From the NCBI RefSeq assembly GCF_036013935.1, contig NZ_CP107902.1, positions 930,001 to 994,000 on the forward strand: 64,000 bases of DNA, written 5' to 3'. The translations under genes and the position numbers were made by a program. The notes beneath the pieces were generated by a model. That model did no database searches, was not told the DNA's origin, and saw nothing but the letters and a program-made list of their open reading frames with translations. Positions 55,135 through 64,000 of the stretch are shown in pieces. Numbering within the stretch: position 1 is the first letter of the stretch; each line of letters starts with the position of its first letter. Origin of the DNA: Streptomyces sp. NBC_00461 (GTDB lineage Bacteria > Actinomycetota > Actinomycetes > Streptomycetales > Streptomycetaceae).

Positions 55135-56797
55135 TTGGTAGGGGTTCCTCGTCCTCCAGGAACAAGACCGGACCGAGCACGTCGCCACCGAGAAGGAACT
55201 CGCCGACGCCAAGAAGAACTCCTGGATCAGGATCCCCCGCTTCGACTACATCCCATCCGAACGCACACGCGCACCCGTGTCTTCCAGGATGTCAAGCGGG
55301 AGATCTGCGTCGCCGTCTTCGTCCGCCATGGCGCCCCGGACGCGGGTACACCGGCGCGGGTCTGGCGACTCGACGTCCCCGCGGGCACACGCGAGGAGAA
55401 GTTCGACTGGCTGGAAGGGCTTGGCCTCGACGGCCATCGCGGAGGGGCCTCCTGGCAGCTCTGCCCCACACAGTGGACCGCGCCCTTTCACGTCACGTCC
55501 GACTCCGAGTGGTCGGCAATGCCACCGGTGGACGCCCTGCTGCCCTGGACGAGCTCCGGCAACAAGAACAACCGCAACTGGCCCGTCTCACCCAGCCGGG
55601 ACGTTCTGGAGAGGCGCTGGCACAGGCTCGTCCAGGCTCCGGCAGACGCCAAAGCGGAGCTGATGAAGAGCACCGGAGACCGCCGTCCGGACAAGCTGGA
55701 ACCACCACTGCCCGGCCAGCAGGAGACGGGCATTCTTGCCGCAGAGAAAGAGAGGGTTCCGGTCATCGTCAAGTACGGACGGATGACGTTCGACCGGCAG
55801 TACATCATCGCGGACCGAAGAGTGATCGACCGACCGCGGCCGGCCTTGTGGTTCGCCCACAACGACCAGCGTCAGATCTACCTGTCCGAACTCCACACGG
55901 AATCAGGCCGTCCGGGGCCAGCGGTGAGTTTCACCGCCCTTCTGCCCGACATTCATCACTTCAAAGGCACCGAAGGCGGCCGCGTCGCCCCTCTTTAGCG
56001 CCACCCCCACCAGGCTGAACCCAACGTCACCCCTGGCCTGCTGCGGCTGCTCACCAAGACGCACGGCGTGACGGTCACCGCCGAGGACCTCTTCGCGTAC
56101 ATCGCGGGAACAGCCGGCCACAGCGGCTACACCCGCCGGTTCGCCGCGAACCTCGCCGAGCGCGGTGCCCGTATCCCTATAACACGCGACCCGGCTTTAT
56201 GGGCGGAGCTCGTGGAAGTGGGCAGGCGCACGGTGTGGATCCACACGTACGGCCAGCGCTTCGCCTCCCACCACGACAGTTCACCTGGCTCGTCCCCGAG
56301 GCTTCCCCCGGAGGAACAACCGGAATGCGTCGTCGTGATCGGAGAGGACGACGGGTTACCTGAGGACATCTCCTACGACGCGTCCACGCGAACCCTAACG
56401 GTGGGCACGGGCTGCATACGTCCGGTGACGCCGGAAGTCTGGGACTATCGGATCGGCGGGGTGCAGGTGATCCGCAAGTGGTTCAGCTTCCGCAAGCGCA
56501 AGCCAGACGTGGAACGACAGACCCCGTTGAACGACATCCTGCCCCCGACCTGGCCTGCCCGGTGGACCGTTGACCTGATTGACCTCATCAACGCCGCTCG
56601 GGCTCCTCGTAGCCCTCGAACCCCGACAGGCCCGGCTGCTGGACGCCGTGAGCAGCGGCCCGCTCATCAGCACCGACGACCTACGGGGCGAGGGCATCCT
56701 GCCCGTACCTGCCTACGCAACCAAGGAACCGAAACCGCCGCGGAAGTCTCGACGCGCCCCCGGCCCTGGTCAGGAGAGCCTCGACTTCTCGGACTGA
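55135..56797 (+). pseudogene. C-terminal relic of a type ISP restriction-modification enzyme
   Basis: From about 55260 one frame reads '[20 protein letters not shown]', '[20 protein letters not shown]', '[20 protein letters not shown]', '[20 protein letters not shown]', '[18 protein letters not shown]', '[20 protein letters not shown]', then TAG at 55996; the same region continues with 'TVTAEDLFAYIAGTAGHSGY', 'ITRDPALWAELVEVGRRTVW', 'VIRKWFSFRKRKPDVERQTP', and after a one-base shift at about 56593-56597 'LGLLVALEPRQARLLDAVSS' to a stop at 56797. These are the target-recognition part of type ISP enzymes (about 1,600 residues). The methylase and helicase domains are absent. Upstream frame remnants ([14 protein letters not shown]) may be part of another broken gene. 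Confidence 0.75.
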
Positions 56798-57792
56798 CAC
56801 CCGCCCGGCCTGAGTGCCTGACGCCCGCAACATCAACGGAATATTTGCACGACGACGCCCCGCCGGAGCGATCCGACGGGGGTCCTCACCTGTCACGAGC
56901 GATCACGGGCGGGTCACCAACCCTGCGGACGCACTCACATCACCGGGCTCTGACCTGGACTTACGCGCTCACCCTGGATCAACTGAACGCCCGTGGACGG
57001 TTTCTACGACATGTGCCATGTGGGACCGTCATAGCTCACGACGGATGGCCGCCACCGCACGCGGCCACGGCAAGCGGGTTATCGCTCTACGCCAGCAGCG
57101 TGCGGGATTCGGCGTACAGGGCGGTATCGGCCGATGGCTATGTCACACCAGAGTGCGAGCGGACGCGGTAGGCGGCACCCCTTTTTTTCGGCTCCGCCCG
57201 CTGAGTGGCACCGGGCGGCCATCCAGTCCGAGGAACCGCATCGGTCAAGATCCGGACCATTCCCGGGCCAGTAATCCTGTCAAAGCCGAGACGGGCGCTG
57301 TTTGCGCTGGTCAGCGAAGCGCTGCCTGTGTACCACCAGCAGACCAAGAACCTGCTGTAAGGATCTGGCGCAGCGCCCCCCATGTCGGCCCGAAGAACCA
57401 GCGGTGTCGGCAAACGGCGATGGCAGCAGGGTTTGTCGAATCTCCACAAGGCGACAACACGAAAACTTTTCAGCCCACACCGACGCTCAACTCGACCATG
57501 CGCCGAGGCAGCATTCGCCCAACCGTCACCGAACCGACGGCGCCCGGCTCAGGCGACACGGTGGCAGAAAGAACTCCGCGATTAGACCTGACGACGCGTC
57601 ACCAAAGTCAGCAAAGGTCAGCAAAAGCTCTGCCACAGTCGCCCGTAGACTGCCACACCGTGGAGTCGCCAGTCGCACCGGCCCGAGACGGCAACCGGTT
57701 GAACCGCCTTCCGATGAGCGGGCGCCTGCGGGAGGCATCGCTCGACCGCCTCCCGCTCCTAAGCGCAGTCCACGCTCGGGCATTCGCCCAGG
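56798..57792. other. about 1 kb without a recognisable gene
   Basis: No frame has a family motif or a ribosome site. A possible 3' fragment, 'VKIRTIPGPVI ... RALFALVSEALPVYHQQTKN', ends in TAA at about 57360 and may be a leftover of another gene. This stretch separates the decayed region from the intact pirin gene. Confidence 0.45.
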
Positions 57793-58758
57793 TCAGCGCA
57801 CCCTCCCTCGCGGCTTCAACGTCAGCGGCGGCAGTTCGGGAGCTGGCAGCGGCGCCCCGTCGTACCCCTTCACCTCACCGAATCGCGACCCCGTCATCCA
57901 GTCCTCACGGGCCTGCACGACCTCTTCCTGGGTGCGGCCGATCCAGTTCCAGAACATGATGAGTTCCTCGTCGAAGGGCTCGCCGCCCAGGAGCATCAGT
58001 CCGGCGTCCGACTCCACGCGCAGCGGGAGTTCGGTGCGGCCGCAGCCGAGGTAGAGCATCGAGCCCGGCAGCAGCGGCACGCCGTCGACGTGGGCCTCGC
58101 CGGACATGGACAGCACGGCGTACTCGAAGTCCGGCTGCAGCGGCAGGCGTACGTCCGCGCCGCGGGCGAGGGCCAGGTCGGCGCCGACGATCGGGGTGTA
58201 CGTCGTTCCGGGTGAGGTCGCGCCGTCGAGGTCGCCGAGGATCAGCGTGCCCTTGAGTCCGGGCGCGGTGACGACCGGGAGTTCCGCGTGGTGTTCGAAG
58301 CGGGGGTCGGTGTGGCGGTGCGCGTCGGGGAGCGCGACCCACAGCTGCGCGCCGTGCAGCAGCCGGGCGTGCGGCCTCGGGCTCTCCTCGGAGTGACTGA
58401 TCGCCCGGCCGGAGGTCATGAGCCCCAGTTCGCGGGGGCGGATGGTCTGCAGGCTGCCGGTCGAGTCGCGGTGCAGCACCTCGCCCTCGTGCAGCCAGCT
58501 GACCGTCTGCAGGCCCATGTGGGGGTGCGGCGGCACCTGCATACCGGGCTCGTCGGCGATGTCGTCGGGACCGTAGTGATCGACGAAGCACCAGGCGCCG
58601 ACCATGCGGCGGCCCAGGTTGGGCAGCAGGCGGCGGACTTCGGTCGACTCGCCGAGCTGGACGCGTCGAGGGCTGAGGAGTTCACGCACGGGTTCTGCCA
58701 CCACGAAGCCGCGGCCGCCGCACAGAGCGGGAACCGCCGCGCGATCAAGATTGCTCAT
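57793..58758 (-). CDS. pirin family protein
   Basis: 321 residues from ATG 58758. Bicupin pirin with the N-terminal metal site 'VPPHPHMGLQTVSWLHEGEV' (H-x-H...H) and glutamate, 'GRAISHSEESP', and the second cupin 'DFEYAVLSMSGEAHVDGVPL'; C-terminal 'FWNWIGRTQEEVVQAREDWM'. Pirins are iron proteins, some with quercetinase activity or regulatory roles. It is divergent from a MarR regulator across 120 bases, a common arrangement suggesting control by it. Confidence 0.9.
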   Translation of the reverse strand: MSNLDRAAVPALCGGRGFVVAEPVRELLSPRRVQLGESTEVRRLLPNLGRRMVGAWCFVDHYGPDDIADEPGMQVPPHPHMGLQTVSWLHEGEVLHRDSTGSLQTIRPRELGLMTSGRAISHSEESPRPHARLLHGAQLWVALPDAHRHTDPRFEHHAELPVVTAPGLKGTLILGDLDGATSPGTTYTPIVGADLALARGADVRLPLQPDFEYAVLSMSGEAHVDGVPLLPGSMLYLGCGRTELPLRVESDAGLMLLGGEPFDEELIMFWNWIGRTQEEVVQAREDWMTGSRFGEVKGYDGAPLPAPELPPLTLKPRGRVR

Positions 58759-58835
58759 GGCGCCAAACCTAGCCCCGCCGGGGGCGTCCCGTCAGTCCGT
58801 CACACGGGCGGTCTCGCCCGGCACGCCCGGCATCC

Positions 58836-58878
58836 AAAATAGTAGCCATGGATATAGTAGCCATGTACTGTATTCGCT
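58836..58878 (+). promoter_or_regulatory. tandem operator-like repeat in pirin/MarR intergenic region
   Basis: ATAGTAGCCATG occurs at 58839-58850 and 58854-58865, 15 bases apart. The second copy contains TATAGT (58853-58858), a good -10 box about 20 bases before the MarR ATG at 58879, and there is no ribosome site before that ATG, so transcription may be nearly leaderless. The repeat would be covered by a dimeric regulator, most likely the MarR protein itself. Confidence 0.55.
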
Positions 58879-59361
58879 ATGAGTCAAGGCTCCGAGAAGG
58901 CGACGCCCGGTTTCCTCGTGTGGCGCCTGTCCATGAAGTGGCGTGTGGCCGTCGACCGTGCGGTGGCGCCGCTGGGCCTCACACATGCGCAGTACTCGCT
59001 GGTGGCCTCGCTCTACGGCATGCAGCGCAGCGGAGAGCGTCCCAGCCAACGCCGCCTCGCCGACCACACCGGGCTCGAACCGCTCTACGTGTCCAAACTG
59101 GCCCGCACCCTGGAGGCGGCCGGCCTCCTGGAGCGCACCCGGGACCCCCGGGACCCGCGCGCCGTGCAGCTGGCACTCACCGAGCAGGGCCGCGAGGTCA
59201 CCGGGCGCGCCATCAAGGTCGTACAGGGACTGCTGCAGCAACTGCTGGAGCCGCTCGGCGGCCTCGACAGCCCACGTGCGCGGGAGTTCAACCGCGACCT
59301 GGCGACGCTGCTCGACGCACCACTTGATCCATTCAGTGACAACGAGACGGAGCAGTCATGA
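58879..59361 (+). CDS. MarR family transcriptional regulator
   Basis: 160 residues from ATG 58879. Winged-helix layout: 'LGLTHAQYSLVASLYGMQRS', 'RPSQRRLADHTGLEPLYVSK', recognition helix and wing 'LARTLEAAGLLERTRDPRDP RAVQL' (two parts). Likely an autorepressor that also controls pirin through the repeat upstream. The stop overlaps the next gene's ATG (ATGA). Confidence 0.9.
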   Translation: MSQGSEKATPGFLVWRLSMKWRVAVDRAVAPLGLTHAQYSLVASLYGMQRSGERPSQRRLADHTGLEPLYVSKLARTLEAAGLLERTRDPRDPRAVQLALTEQGREVTGRAIKVVQGLLQQLLEPLGGLDSPRAREFNRDLATLLDAPLDPFSDNETEQS

Positions 59362-59801
59362 CCACCACCACACCGACCGTCGACGGCCGCGTCATCGCCC
59401 TGGCCCACTACGCGGGCCGCGCCGTCCTGGAGCACGTCGTGGCCCGCCGCGGCCTCGCCTTCCAGCAGCAGATCACCCTCAGGCCTCTGGCCATCGCGGA
59501 AGGGCCGGTCGAGCGCGAGGACCTCGTCGGGCAGGTCGCAGACGCCCTCAAGGTCGACGCGGCCGACGTACACGGCGTCGTCGAGGAACTGATCGCCAAG
59601 GGACTGGCGGCGGTCGACGGGTCCCGGCTCCACTGCACGGACGCCGGACGGGAGCTCTACGCCGAGGTGGTCGCCGAGACCGGGAAGATCTCCGCCCGGA
59701 TCTACGCCGGCATCCCGGACGAGGAGCTGGCGGCTGCCGGTCACGTGCTGGCCCTGGTGACCGAGCGGGCCAACGCTGAGCTGGCAGCACTGCAGGCCTG
59801 A
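59358..59801 (+). CDS. second MarR-like winged-helix protein
   Basis: 147 residues from ATG 59358, overlapping the first MarR gene by four bases. It has the same helical layout ('LEHVVARRGLAFQQQITLRP', 'VEREDLVGQVADALKVDAAD', 'VVEELIAKGLAAVDGSRLHC') but a less typical wing. The pair may form a heterodimer or the second may sense a signal. Translationally coupled. Confidence 0.8.
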   Translation: MTTTTPTVDGRVIALAHYAGRAVLEHVVARRGLAFQQQITLRPLAIAEGPVEREDLVGQVADALKVDAADVHGVVEELIAKGLAAVDGSRLHCTDAGRELYAEVVAETGKISARIYAGIPDEELAAAGHVLALVTERANAELAALQA

Positions 59802-59877
59802 GGACTCCCCGCAGCGAAATCATGTAGTGGAATGTTCAACCATCCCTCGCGGTTGCAGTACTCCGAAGGAGGTCACA

Positions 59878-60294
59878 GTGGAGGCGACGGTCGAGTCGAG
59901 GGTGGAGAAGACGGTGGAGACGACGTACTACGACCACGGAACAGCGGCCGAGCGCTGGGAGCGTGCGCGGATATTCTTCGACGCCAAGGACTACACCGCC
60001 GCGGCGCGTGTGCTGGGCGGGCTGGTCGAGGAGGTGCCGGAGCAGACCGGACTGCGGCTGCTGCTGGCGCGGGCCTACTACCACTCGGCCCAACTGCGGC
60101 GCGCGGAGGGCGAGTTGCGTGTCATCGTCGAGCGCGACCCGGTGGAGCACTACGCCCGGCTGATGCTCGGCCGCACGCTTGAGCGGCAGGGGCGGCAGGA
60201 GGAGGCGGAGTCGCACCTGCGCATCGCCTCGGCCCTCGCGGCGACTTCGAGCAGTTCTGAGGATCGTTTTGGTCTGAGGATCGTTTCGGTCTGA
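59878..60294 (+). CDS. TPR-type small protein
   Basis: 138 residues from GTG 59878 (AAGGAGG at 59866-59872; the earlier frame is ignored). Helical repeats: 'RARIFFDAKDYTAAARVLGG', 'GLRLLLARAYYHSAQLRRAE', 'HYARLMLGRTLERQGRQEEA' are tetratricopeptide units that bind partner proteins. The last residues (SSSEDRFGLRIVSV) are encoded by a 17-bp tandem repeat that carries on past the stop. Confidence 0.85.
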   Translation: MEATVESRVEKTVETTYYDHGTAAERWERARIFFDAKDYTAAARVLGGLVEEVPEQTGLRLLLARAYYHSAQLRRAEGELRVIVERDPVEHYARLMLGRTLERQGRQEEAESHLRIASALAATSSSSEDRFGLRIVSV

Positions 60295-60323
60295 GCGGCG
60301 TTTCGGTCTGAGGACCGTTTCGG
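60256..60323. repeat. four tandem copies of a 17-bp unit
   Basis: Units of TCTGAGGATCGTTTCGG at 60256-60272, 60273-60289, 60290-60306 and 60307-60323, with one to three mismatches each. The array covers the stop codon of the TPR gene, so copy number would alter its C-terminus. Confidence 0.9.
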
Positions 60324-60340
60324 AGATGGCTCGGACATGG

Positions 60341-60366
60341 CAGGGGCCCGGAAACCCGGGCCCCTG
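60341..60366. terminator. bidirectional hairpin terminator
   Basis: CAGGGGCCCGG (60341-60351) pairs with CCGGGCCCCTG (60356-60366) around AAAC. It lies between the convergent TPR and PepSY genes. Confidence 0.8.
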
Positions 60367-60370
60367 TCTC

Positions 60371-61783
60371 TTACTTGACGGCTCCTGACGGCTGCTTGAC
60401 GGCCGCGCTCCGCCGGTGGGCGATCTCGCCGAGCAGGACGTCGGTGACGACGAAGGCGGCCAGTGGAATGCCCAGCAGCGGCACGAAATAGCCGAGGACC
60501 GCGATGACGGCGACCGCCGGGACCAGGATCTGGGGAGGCACCTGCTGCCAGGCGCCGCGCGGGATCGGCCGGCCGAAGGAGGAGCCGCGCCCGCGCTGCC
60601 ACCACATGCGGTAGCCCCAGACGATCAGCAGGACGAGGCTGAGGGCGAGTGCCATCAGGGCGAGTTGGTTGGCCAGGCCGAAGAGGACTCCGGTGTGCAG
60701 GTCGATGCCCCAGCGGGTCAGCTTGGCGAGCAGCGGGTAGTCGTCGAACCGCAGGACGTCGGTGACCTTACCGGAGGCCGGGTCGATCGCGACCGAGTCC
60801 TGCTTCTCGGGCCAGCTGCGCTGCACCTGCCGTACGACGTAGGCCGAGTTCGCGTCCGCGGGCGGCACGATCTCGACGGGGTCGGTCAGGCCCTCGGCTC
60901 GGGCTGCGGAGAGCACCTTGTCGAGGCCGACGCCGTGCTCGGCGTCCCCGGTGGAGGCGGAGGCGCCGTGGCCCGCGTGCGCACCGCCGGCCGTCGCCGA
61001 GACCGACGGGGTGGCCTGGCCGAGCGAGGTACGCAGTTCGTCGACGTTCGCCCCGGCGTAGGTCGACCAGGTCAGACCGGTCGCCGAGAGGAATATGAAC
61101 CCAGCGGCGGCCCAGACACCGACGGTGCCGTGCAGGCCGAGCGTGCGGCGCCGTCCGCTGGTGCCGCGCACCGTGCGCAGGGCGCGGCGTCGGGAGAACC
61201 ACAGCACCAGGCCGCCGCCCGCGATCACCCACAACCAGCTCGCGGCGAACTCGCTGTAGAGCCGGCCGGTGTCGCCGAGGTGCAGATCGCGGTGGAGTTC
61301 GTCGATCCAGGTCCGCAGCGGGAGCGCGCCGGTCGAGCCGTACTGTTCGAGGGCGCCGCGGACCTTGCCGGTGTACGGGTCGACGAACACGGCGAGGGTG
61401 TGGTCGGGATCGACACCTTTGATGCCGGACAGCAGCACCCTGGTGGTGGCATCGGCCCGCGGGGAGGGGCGTACGGCCGCGACGGTGCCCCCGGGGTGGG
61501 CCTTGCGGGCGGCGGCCACCTGCTCGGAGATGGGCAGCTCGGTACCGCCCGTTTTCGCGACGGTCATCTCATGCGCGTACACGAGCTTCTCCGCCTGGAA
61601 GGCGCCGGCGTACAGGAAGCCCGTGACCGCGGCGACGAGCAGGAACGGTGCGACGACCACTCCGGCGTAGAAGTGCAGACGTAGTACCAGTGGGCGGAGC
61701 GGCGCCCATCGGCTGGGGGACGGCACCGGGGCGGTGACCGGTTGCGGGGCGTCGCCCTTGGTCGTCGAGGGAGCGGTGGACAT
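60371..61783 (-). CDS. PepSY-associated membrane protein
   Basis: 470 residues from ATG 61783 (GGAGAAG upstream; the longer frame is a shadow of the deformylase). Typical PepSY_TM layout: first helix 'LHFYAGVVVAPFLLVAAVTG', PepSY domain with 'YGSTGALPLRTWIDELHRDL' and His-rich segment (GGAHAGHGAS), helices 'LHGTVGVWAAAGFIFLSATG', 'WGIDLHTGVLFGLANQLALM', and two at the end 'ILVPAVAVIAVLGYFVPLLG'. Such proteins are linked to iron/siderophore or heme-dependent reductase systems. Divergent from the deformylase over 150 bases. Confidence 0.85.
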   Translation of the reverse strand: MSTAPSTTKGDAPQPVTAPVPSPSRWAPLRPLVLRLHFYAGVVVAPFLLVAAVTGFLYAGAFQAEKLVYAHEMTVAKTGGTELPISEQVAAARKAHPGGTVAAVRPSPRADATTRVLLSGIKGVDPDHTLAVFVDPYTGKVRGALEQYGSTGALPLRTWIDELHRDLHLGDTGRLYSEFAASWLWVIAGGGLVLWFSRRRALRTVRGTSGRRRTLGLHGTVGVWAAAGFIFLSATGLTWSTYAGANVDELRTSLGQATPSVSATAGGAHAGHGASASTGDAEHGVGLDKVLSAARAEGLTDPVEIVPPADANSAYVVRQVQRSWPEKQDSVAIDPASGKVTDVLRFDDYPLLAKLTRWGIDLHTGVLFGLANQLALMALALSLVLLIVWGYRMWWQRGRGSSFGRPIPRGAWQQVPPQILVPAVAVIAVLGYFVPLLGIPLAAFVVTDVLLGEIAHRRSAAVKQPSGAVK

Positions 61784-61933
61784 CGCGGGCTTCTCCGAGG
61801 TACGGGGACGGGGAGGTGAGGTGGCGTAGCGGTCCAGTAGTCGGGCGCGTGGGACGCCGAGTTCCCGGAGACGGAAGTGGCGCGCGTCACACGGGGTGAC
61901 GTCTGTCGCCGGTGGCCGTGGCATGCTGGGCCG

Positions 61934-62578
61934 ATGGCAACTCCCCGTGACCACGCCCCCCTTGCCGAGCGGGTCGAGGAACTCCTCGCCGCCGAAGGGC
62001 CGCTGCCCATCGTCGCGGCCGGCGACCCGGTGCTGCGGCGAGGCACCGAGCGATTCGACGGTCAGCTCGACCCGGCCCTGCTCGCCCGCTTCGTGGAGGC
62101 CCTGCGCGTCACGATGCATGCGGCGCCCGGCGTCGGGGTCGCCGCGCCGCAGGTCGGCGTGGAGCTGCGGATCGCGGTGATCGAGGACCCGGCGCCGGTA
62201 CCGGACGAGGTACGGCTGGCCCGCGGTCGGGTGCCCCAGCCGTTTCGGGTTCTGGTCAATCCGTCGTACGAGCCCGTCGGTTCGCAGCGGGCCGCCTTCT
62301 TCGAGGGCTGTCTGAGTGTGCCGGGCTGGCAGGCCGTGGTGGCGCGGCACGCCCAGGTGCGGCTGACGGGGGAGGACGAGCAAGGGCGTGCGCTGGACGA
62401 GGTGTTCACCGGCTGGCCCGCGCGGATCGTGCAGCACGAGACCGACCACCTCGACGGGATGCTGTACCTCGACCGCGCGGAACTTCGCTCACTGTCCTCG
62501 AACGCATCGATGGCGGAGCGCTGGACACAGTCGACGCCGGAGGAGGCGGCGAAGGAACTCGGCTTCGAACTGCCGTGA
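61934..62578 (+). CDS. def: peptide deformylase
   Basis: 214 residues from ATG 61934. The three motifs of the metal site are complete: GVGVAAPQ (residues 66-73), EGCLSVP (124-130) and Q-HETDH-LDG (168-172). It removes formyl groups from nascent proteins in the cytoplasm. Streptomyces have several copies; this one is longer at the N-terminus than the E. coli enzyme. Confidence 0.95.
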   Translation: MATPRDHAPLAERVEELLAAEGPLPIVAAGDPVLRRGTERFDGQLDPALLARFVEALRVTMHAAPGVGVAAPQVGVELRIAVIEDPAPVPDEVRLARGRVPQPFRVLVNPSYEPVGSQRAAFFEGCLSVPGWQAVVARHAQVRLTGEDEQGRALDEVFTGWPARIVQHETDHLDGMLYLDRAELRSLSSNASMAERWTQSTPEEAAKELGFELP

Positions 62579-62672
62579 ATCAGGGGCGCTTTGCCGTGAA
62601 CCGGGGGCGCTCACCGCAGTGCCCTCGCCGTCGCTCCTCCCGCGCCGCGCCCCCGATCTCCGCGACCGGATG

Positions 62673-64000
62673 TCAGTTGTCGCGGTACGCCTCCAGCAGG
62701 CGCAGCCACACCTCGCTGATCGTCGGGAACGACGGCACCGCGTGCCACAGCCGGGCGATCGGGACCTGGCCGGCCACCGCGACCGTCGCCGAGTGGATGA
62801 GTTCGCCGACGCCGGGTCCGACGAAGGTGACTCCGCGCAGGATCTCCTCGTTCAGGTCGACGATCATGCGTGCGCGGCCGCGGTAGCCGTCGGCGTACAG
62901 TCCCGCGCCGGCCGCCGAGGACATCTCGACGTCCACGGCCCGTACCCGGTACCCGGCCTGTTCCGCCTCCGCGAGGGAGAGACCCACGGCCGCCGCCTCC
63001 GGGTCGGTGAAGACGACCTGGGGGACGGCGTGGTGGTCGGCGGTGGCGGTGTGGGCGCCCCAGGGGTCCGACTCCAGGATCGGTACGCCGGACGCGCGGC
63101 CGGCGATTGCGGCGCCCGCGATGCGCGCCTGGTACTTGCCCTGGTGGGTGAGGAGCGCGCGGTGGTTGACGTCGCCGCACGCGTACAGCCAGTCGCTTCC
63201 GTTCACCAGCATGCTGTCGTCGACGGGCAGCCAGCCGCCCGGTTCCAGGCCGACCGTGTCCAGGCCGATGTCGTCGGTGCGCGGACGGCGGCCCGTGGCG
63301 AAGAGGATCTCATCGGCCTCGATGCGCTCGCCGTCGCCGGTCACCACGACGACCGTGCCGTTCTCGCGGGCGACCGACTCGACCGACGTACCGGTGCGGA
63401 TGTCCGCGCCGGCCTCGGTGAGAGCCTCGACGACCAGCTCTCCGGCGAAGGGCTCCATGCGGTTGAGCAGGCCCTTGCCCCGGACGAGGACGGTGACCTG
63501 CGAGCCGAGGGCCTGCCAGGCGGTGGCCATCTCGGTGGCGACTACTCCCCCGCCGACCACGACGAGACGGCCGGGCACTTCCTGCGCGCTCGTCGCGTTT
63601 CTGCTGGTCCACGGCTTGACGTCGGCCAGGCCCGGCAGATCGGGCAGTACGGCGTCGGTGCCCGTGCAGACGGCGACCGCGTGCCGGGCGGTGAGCACGC
63701 GTTGCCCGCCGTCCGAGCCGGTGACGGTCACCGTGCGCGGGCCGGTCAGGCGGCCCCGGCCGCGGTAGAGGTCGGCTCCGATGCCCTCAAGCCACCCGGC
63801 AGCGCCGTCGTCGTGCCAGTCGGAGGTGTAGTAGTTACGGTGCGCGAGGACCGCGGCGGCTTCGAGGGGGCCCTGCACCGACTGTCGCAGGCCGGGCACC
63901 CGGCGGGCTTCCGCGCGGGCGATGGCCGGGCGCAGCAGCGCCTTGCTGGGGACGCAGGCCCAGTACGAGCACTCGCCGCCGACCAGCTCGCTCTCCACGA
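62673..64000 (-). CDS. pyridine nucleotide-disulfide oxidoreductase, N-terminus beyond window
   Basis: Minus-strand frame open to the right edge, so the FAD-binding N-terminus is missing. The redox-active pair is in ELVGGECSYWACVPSKALLR (C-x4-C), followed by the second nucleotide motif 'LVVVGGGVVATEMATAWQAL', 'ADEILFATGRRPRTDDIGLD', 'DWLYACGDVNHRALLTHQGK' and the dimerisation domain with 'PQVVFTDPEAAAVGLSLAEA'. It belongs to the mercuric-reductase/dihydrolipoamide-dehydrogenase group; the C-terminal His-Glu pair of lipoamide dehydrogenase is not evident (HAVPSFPTISEVW holds H and E at the place). Substrate unknown. Confidence 0.85.
   Translation of the reverse strand, partial: VESELVGGECSYWACVPSKALLRPAIARAEARRVPGLRQSVQGPLEAAAVLAHRNYYTSDWHDDGAAGWLEGIGADLYRGRGRLTGPRTVTVTGSDGGQRVLTARHAVAVCTGTDAVLPDLPGLADVKPWTSRNATSAQEVPGRLVVVGGGVVATEMATAWQALGSQVTVLVRGKGLLNRMEPFAGELVVEALTEAGADIRTGTSVESVARENGTVVVVTGDGERIEADEILFATGRRPRTDDIGLDTVGLEPGGWLPVDDSMLVNGSDWLYACGDVNHRALLTHQGKYQARIAGAAIAGRASGVPILESDPWGAHTATADHHAVPQVVFTDPEAAAVGLSLAEAEQAGYRVRAVDVEMSSAAGAGLYADGYRGRARMIVDLNEEILRGVTFVGPGVGELIHSATVAVAGQVPIARLWHAVPSFPTISEVWLRLLEAYRDN

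Overview
The window is high-GC DNA with the codon usage, GTG/TTG starts, tight ATGA-type overlaps and family repertoire (DUF317, DUF6243, type ISP restriction enzyme, fused urease gamma/beta, YVTN propellers) of a Streptomyces or close relative. It looks like accessory chromosome rather than core genome. No rRNA, tRNA or CRISPR array was found.

Region 1 (about 1-21,900) is the most notable part. Three tandem YVTN beta-propeller genes (minus strand, transcribed leftward) lie back to back with a long plus-strand operon that encodes a contractile phage-tail-like particle: an unknown 317-residue protein, sheath, tube, a small protein, a 1,097-residue protein in the tape-measure/cargo position, a 440-residue protein whose C-terminus resembles restriction-endonuclease-fold toxins, two small tail proteins, a spike/hub protein with a needle-like end, a gp25-like wedge, a baseplate J protein, a second large wedge protein and a possible tip protein. 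No AAA+ ATPase, LysM protein, capsid, terminase, integrase or lysis gene is visible, so this is neither a prophage nor a canonical eCIS. An accessory convergent gene and a 302-residue gene follow.

Region 2 (about 21,900-57,800) is a mosaic of decayed genes, insertion sequences and a few intact modules. A Tle1/DUF2235 lipase gene is broken by a stop codon and an insertion sequence; next to it are two intact alpha/beta hydrolases. Broken genes include an exonuclease/endonuclease/phosphatase-family enzyme, a GlsB/YeaQ protein, a sigma-factor fragment, a DUF317 gene with a 28-bp frameshifting duplication, a NucA/NucB secreted nuclease, a secreted hydrolase, a permease and a type ISP restriction enzyme. 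Mobile DNA includes a complete ISAzo13-like element, an rve-type element, an IS5-type element with an A4G6 slippery site, and IS3/IS5 fragments. Intact islands are an alcohol dehydrogenase, a complete urease operon (fused ureAB, ureC, ureF, ureG, ureD, no ureE), a nicotinamidase, a DinB protein, and an XRE regulator with a divergent short-chain dehydrogenase.

Region 3 (about 57,800-64,000) returns to well-kept genes: pirin divergent from two MarR-type regulators, a TPR protein, a PepSY membrane protein, a divergent peptide deformylase, and a flavin disulfide oxidoreductase cut by the window end.

Breaks in reading frames cluster in region 2 (one exception lies in a YVTN gene), while long operons on both sides are clean. 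This favours real gene decay over sequencing error, although raw reads would be needed to settle individual cases.
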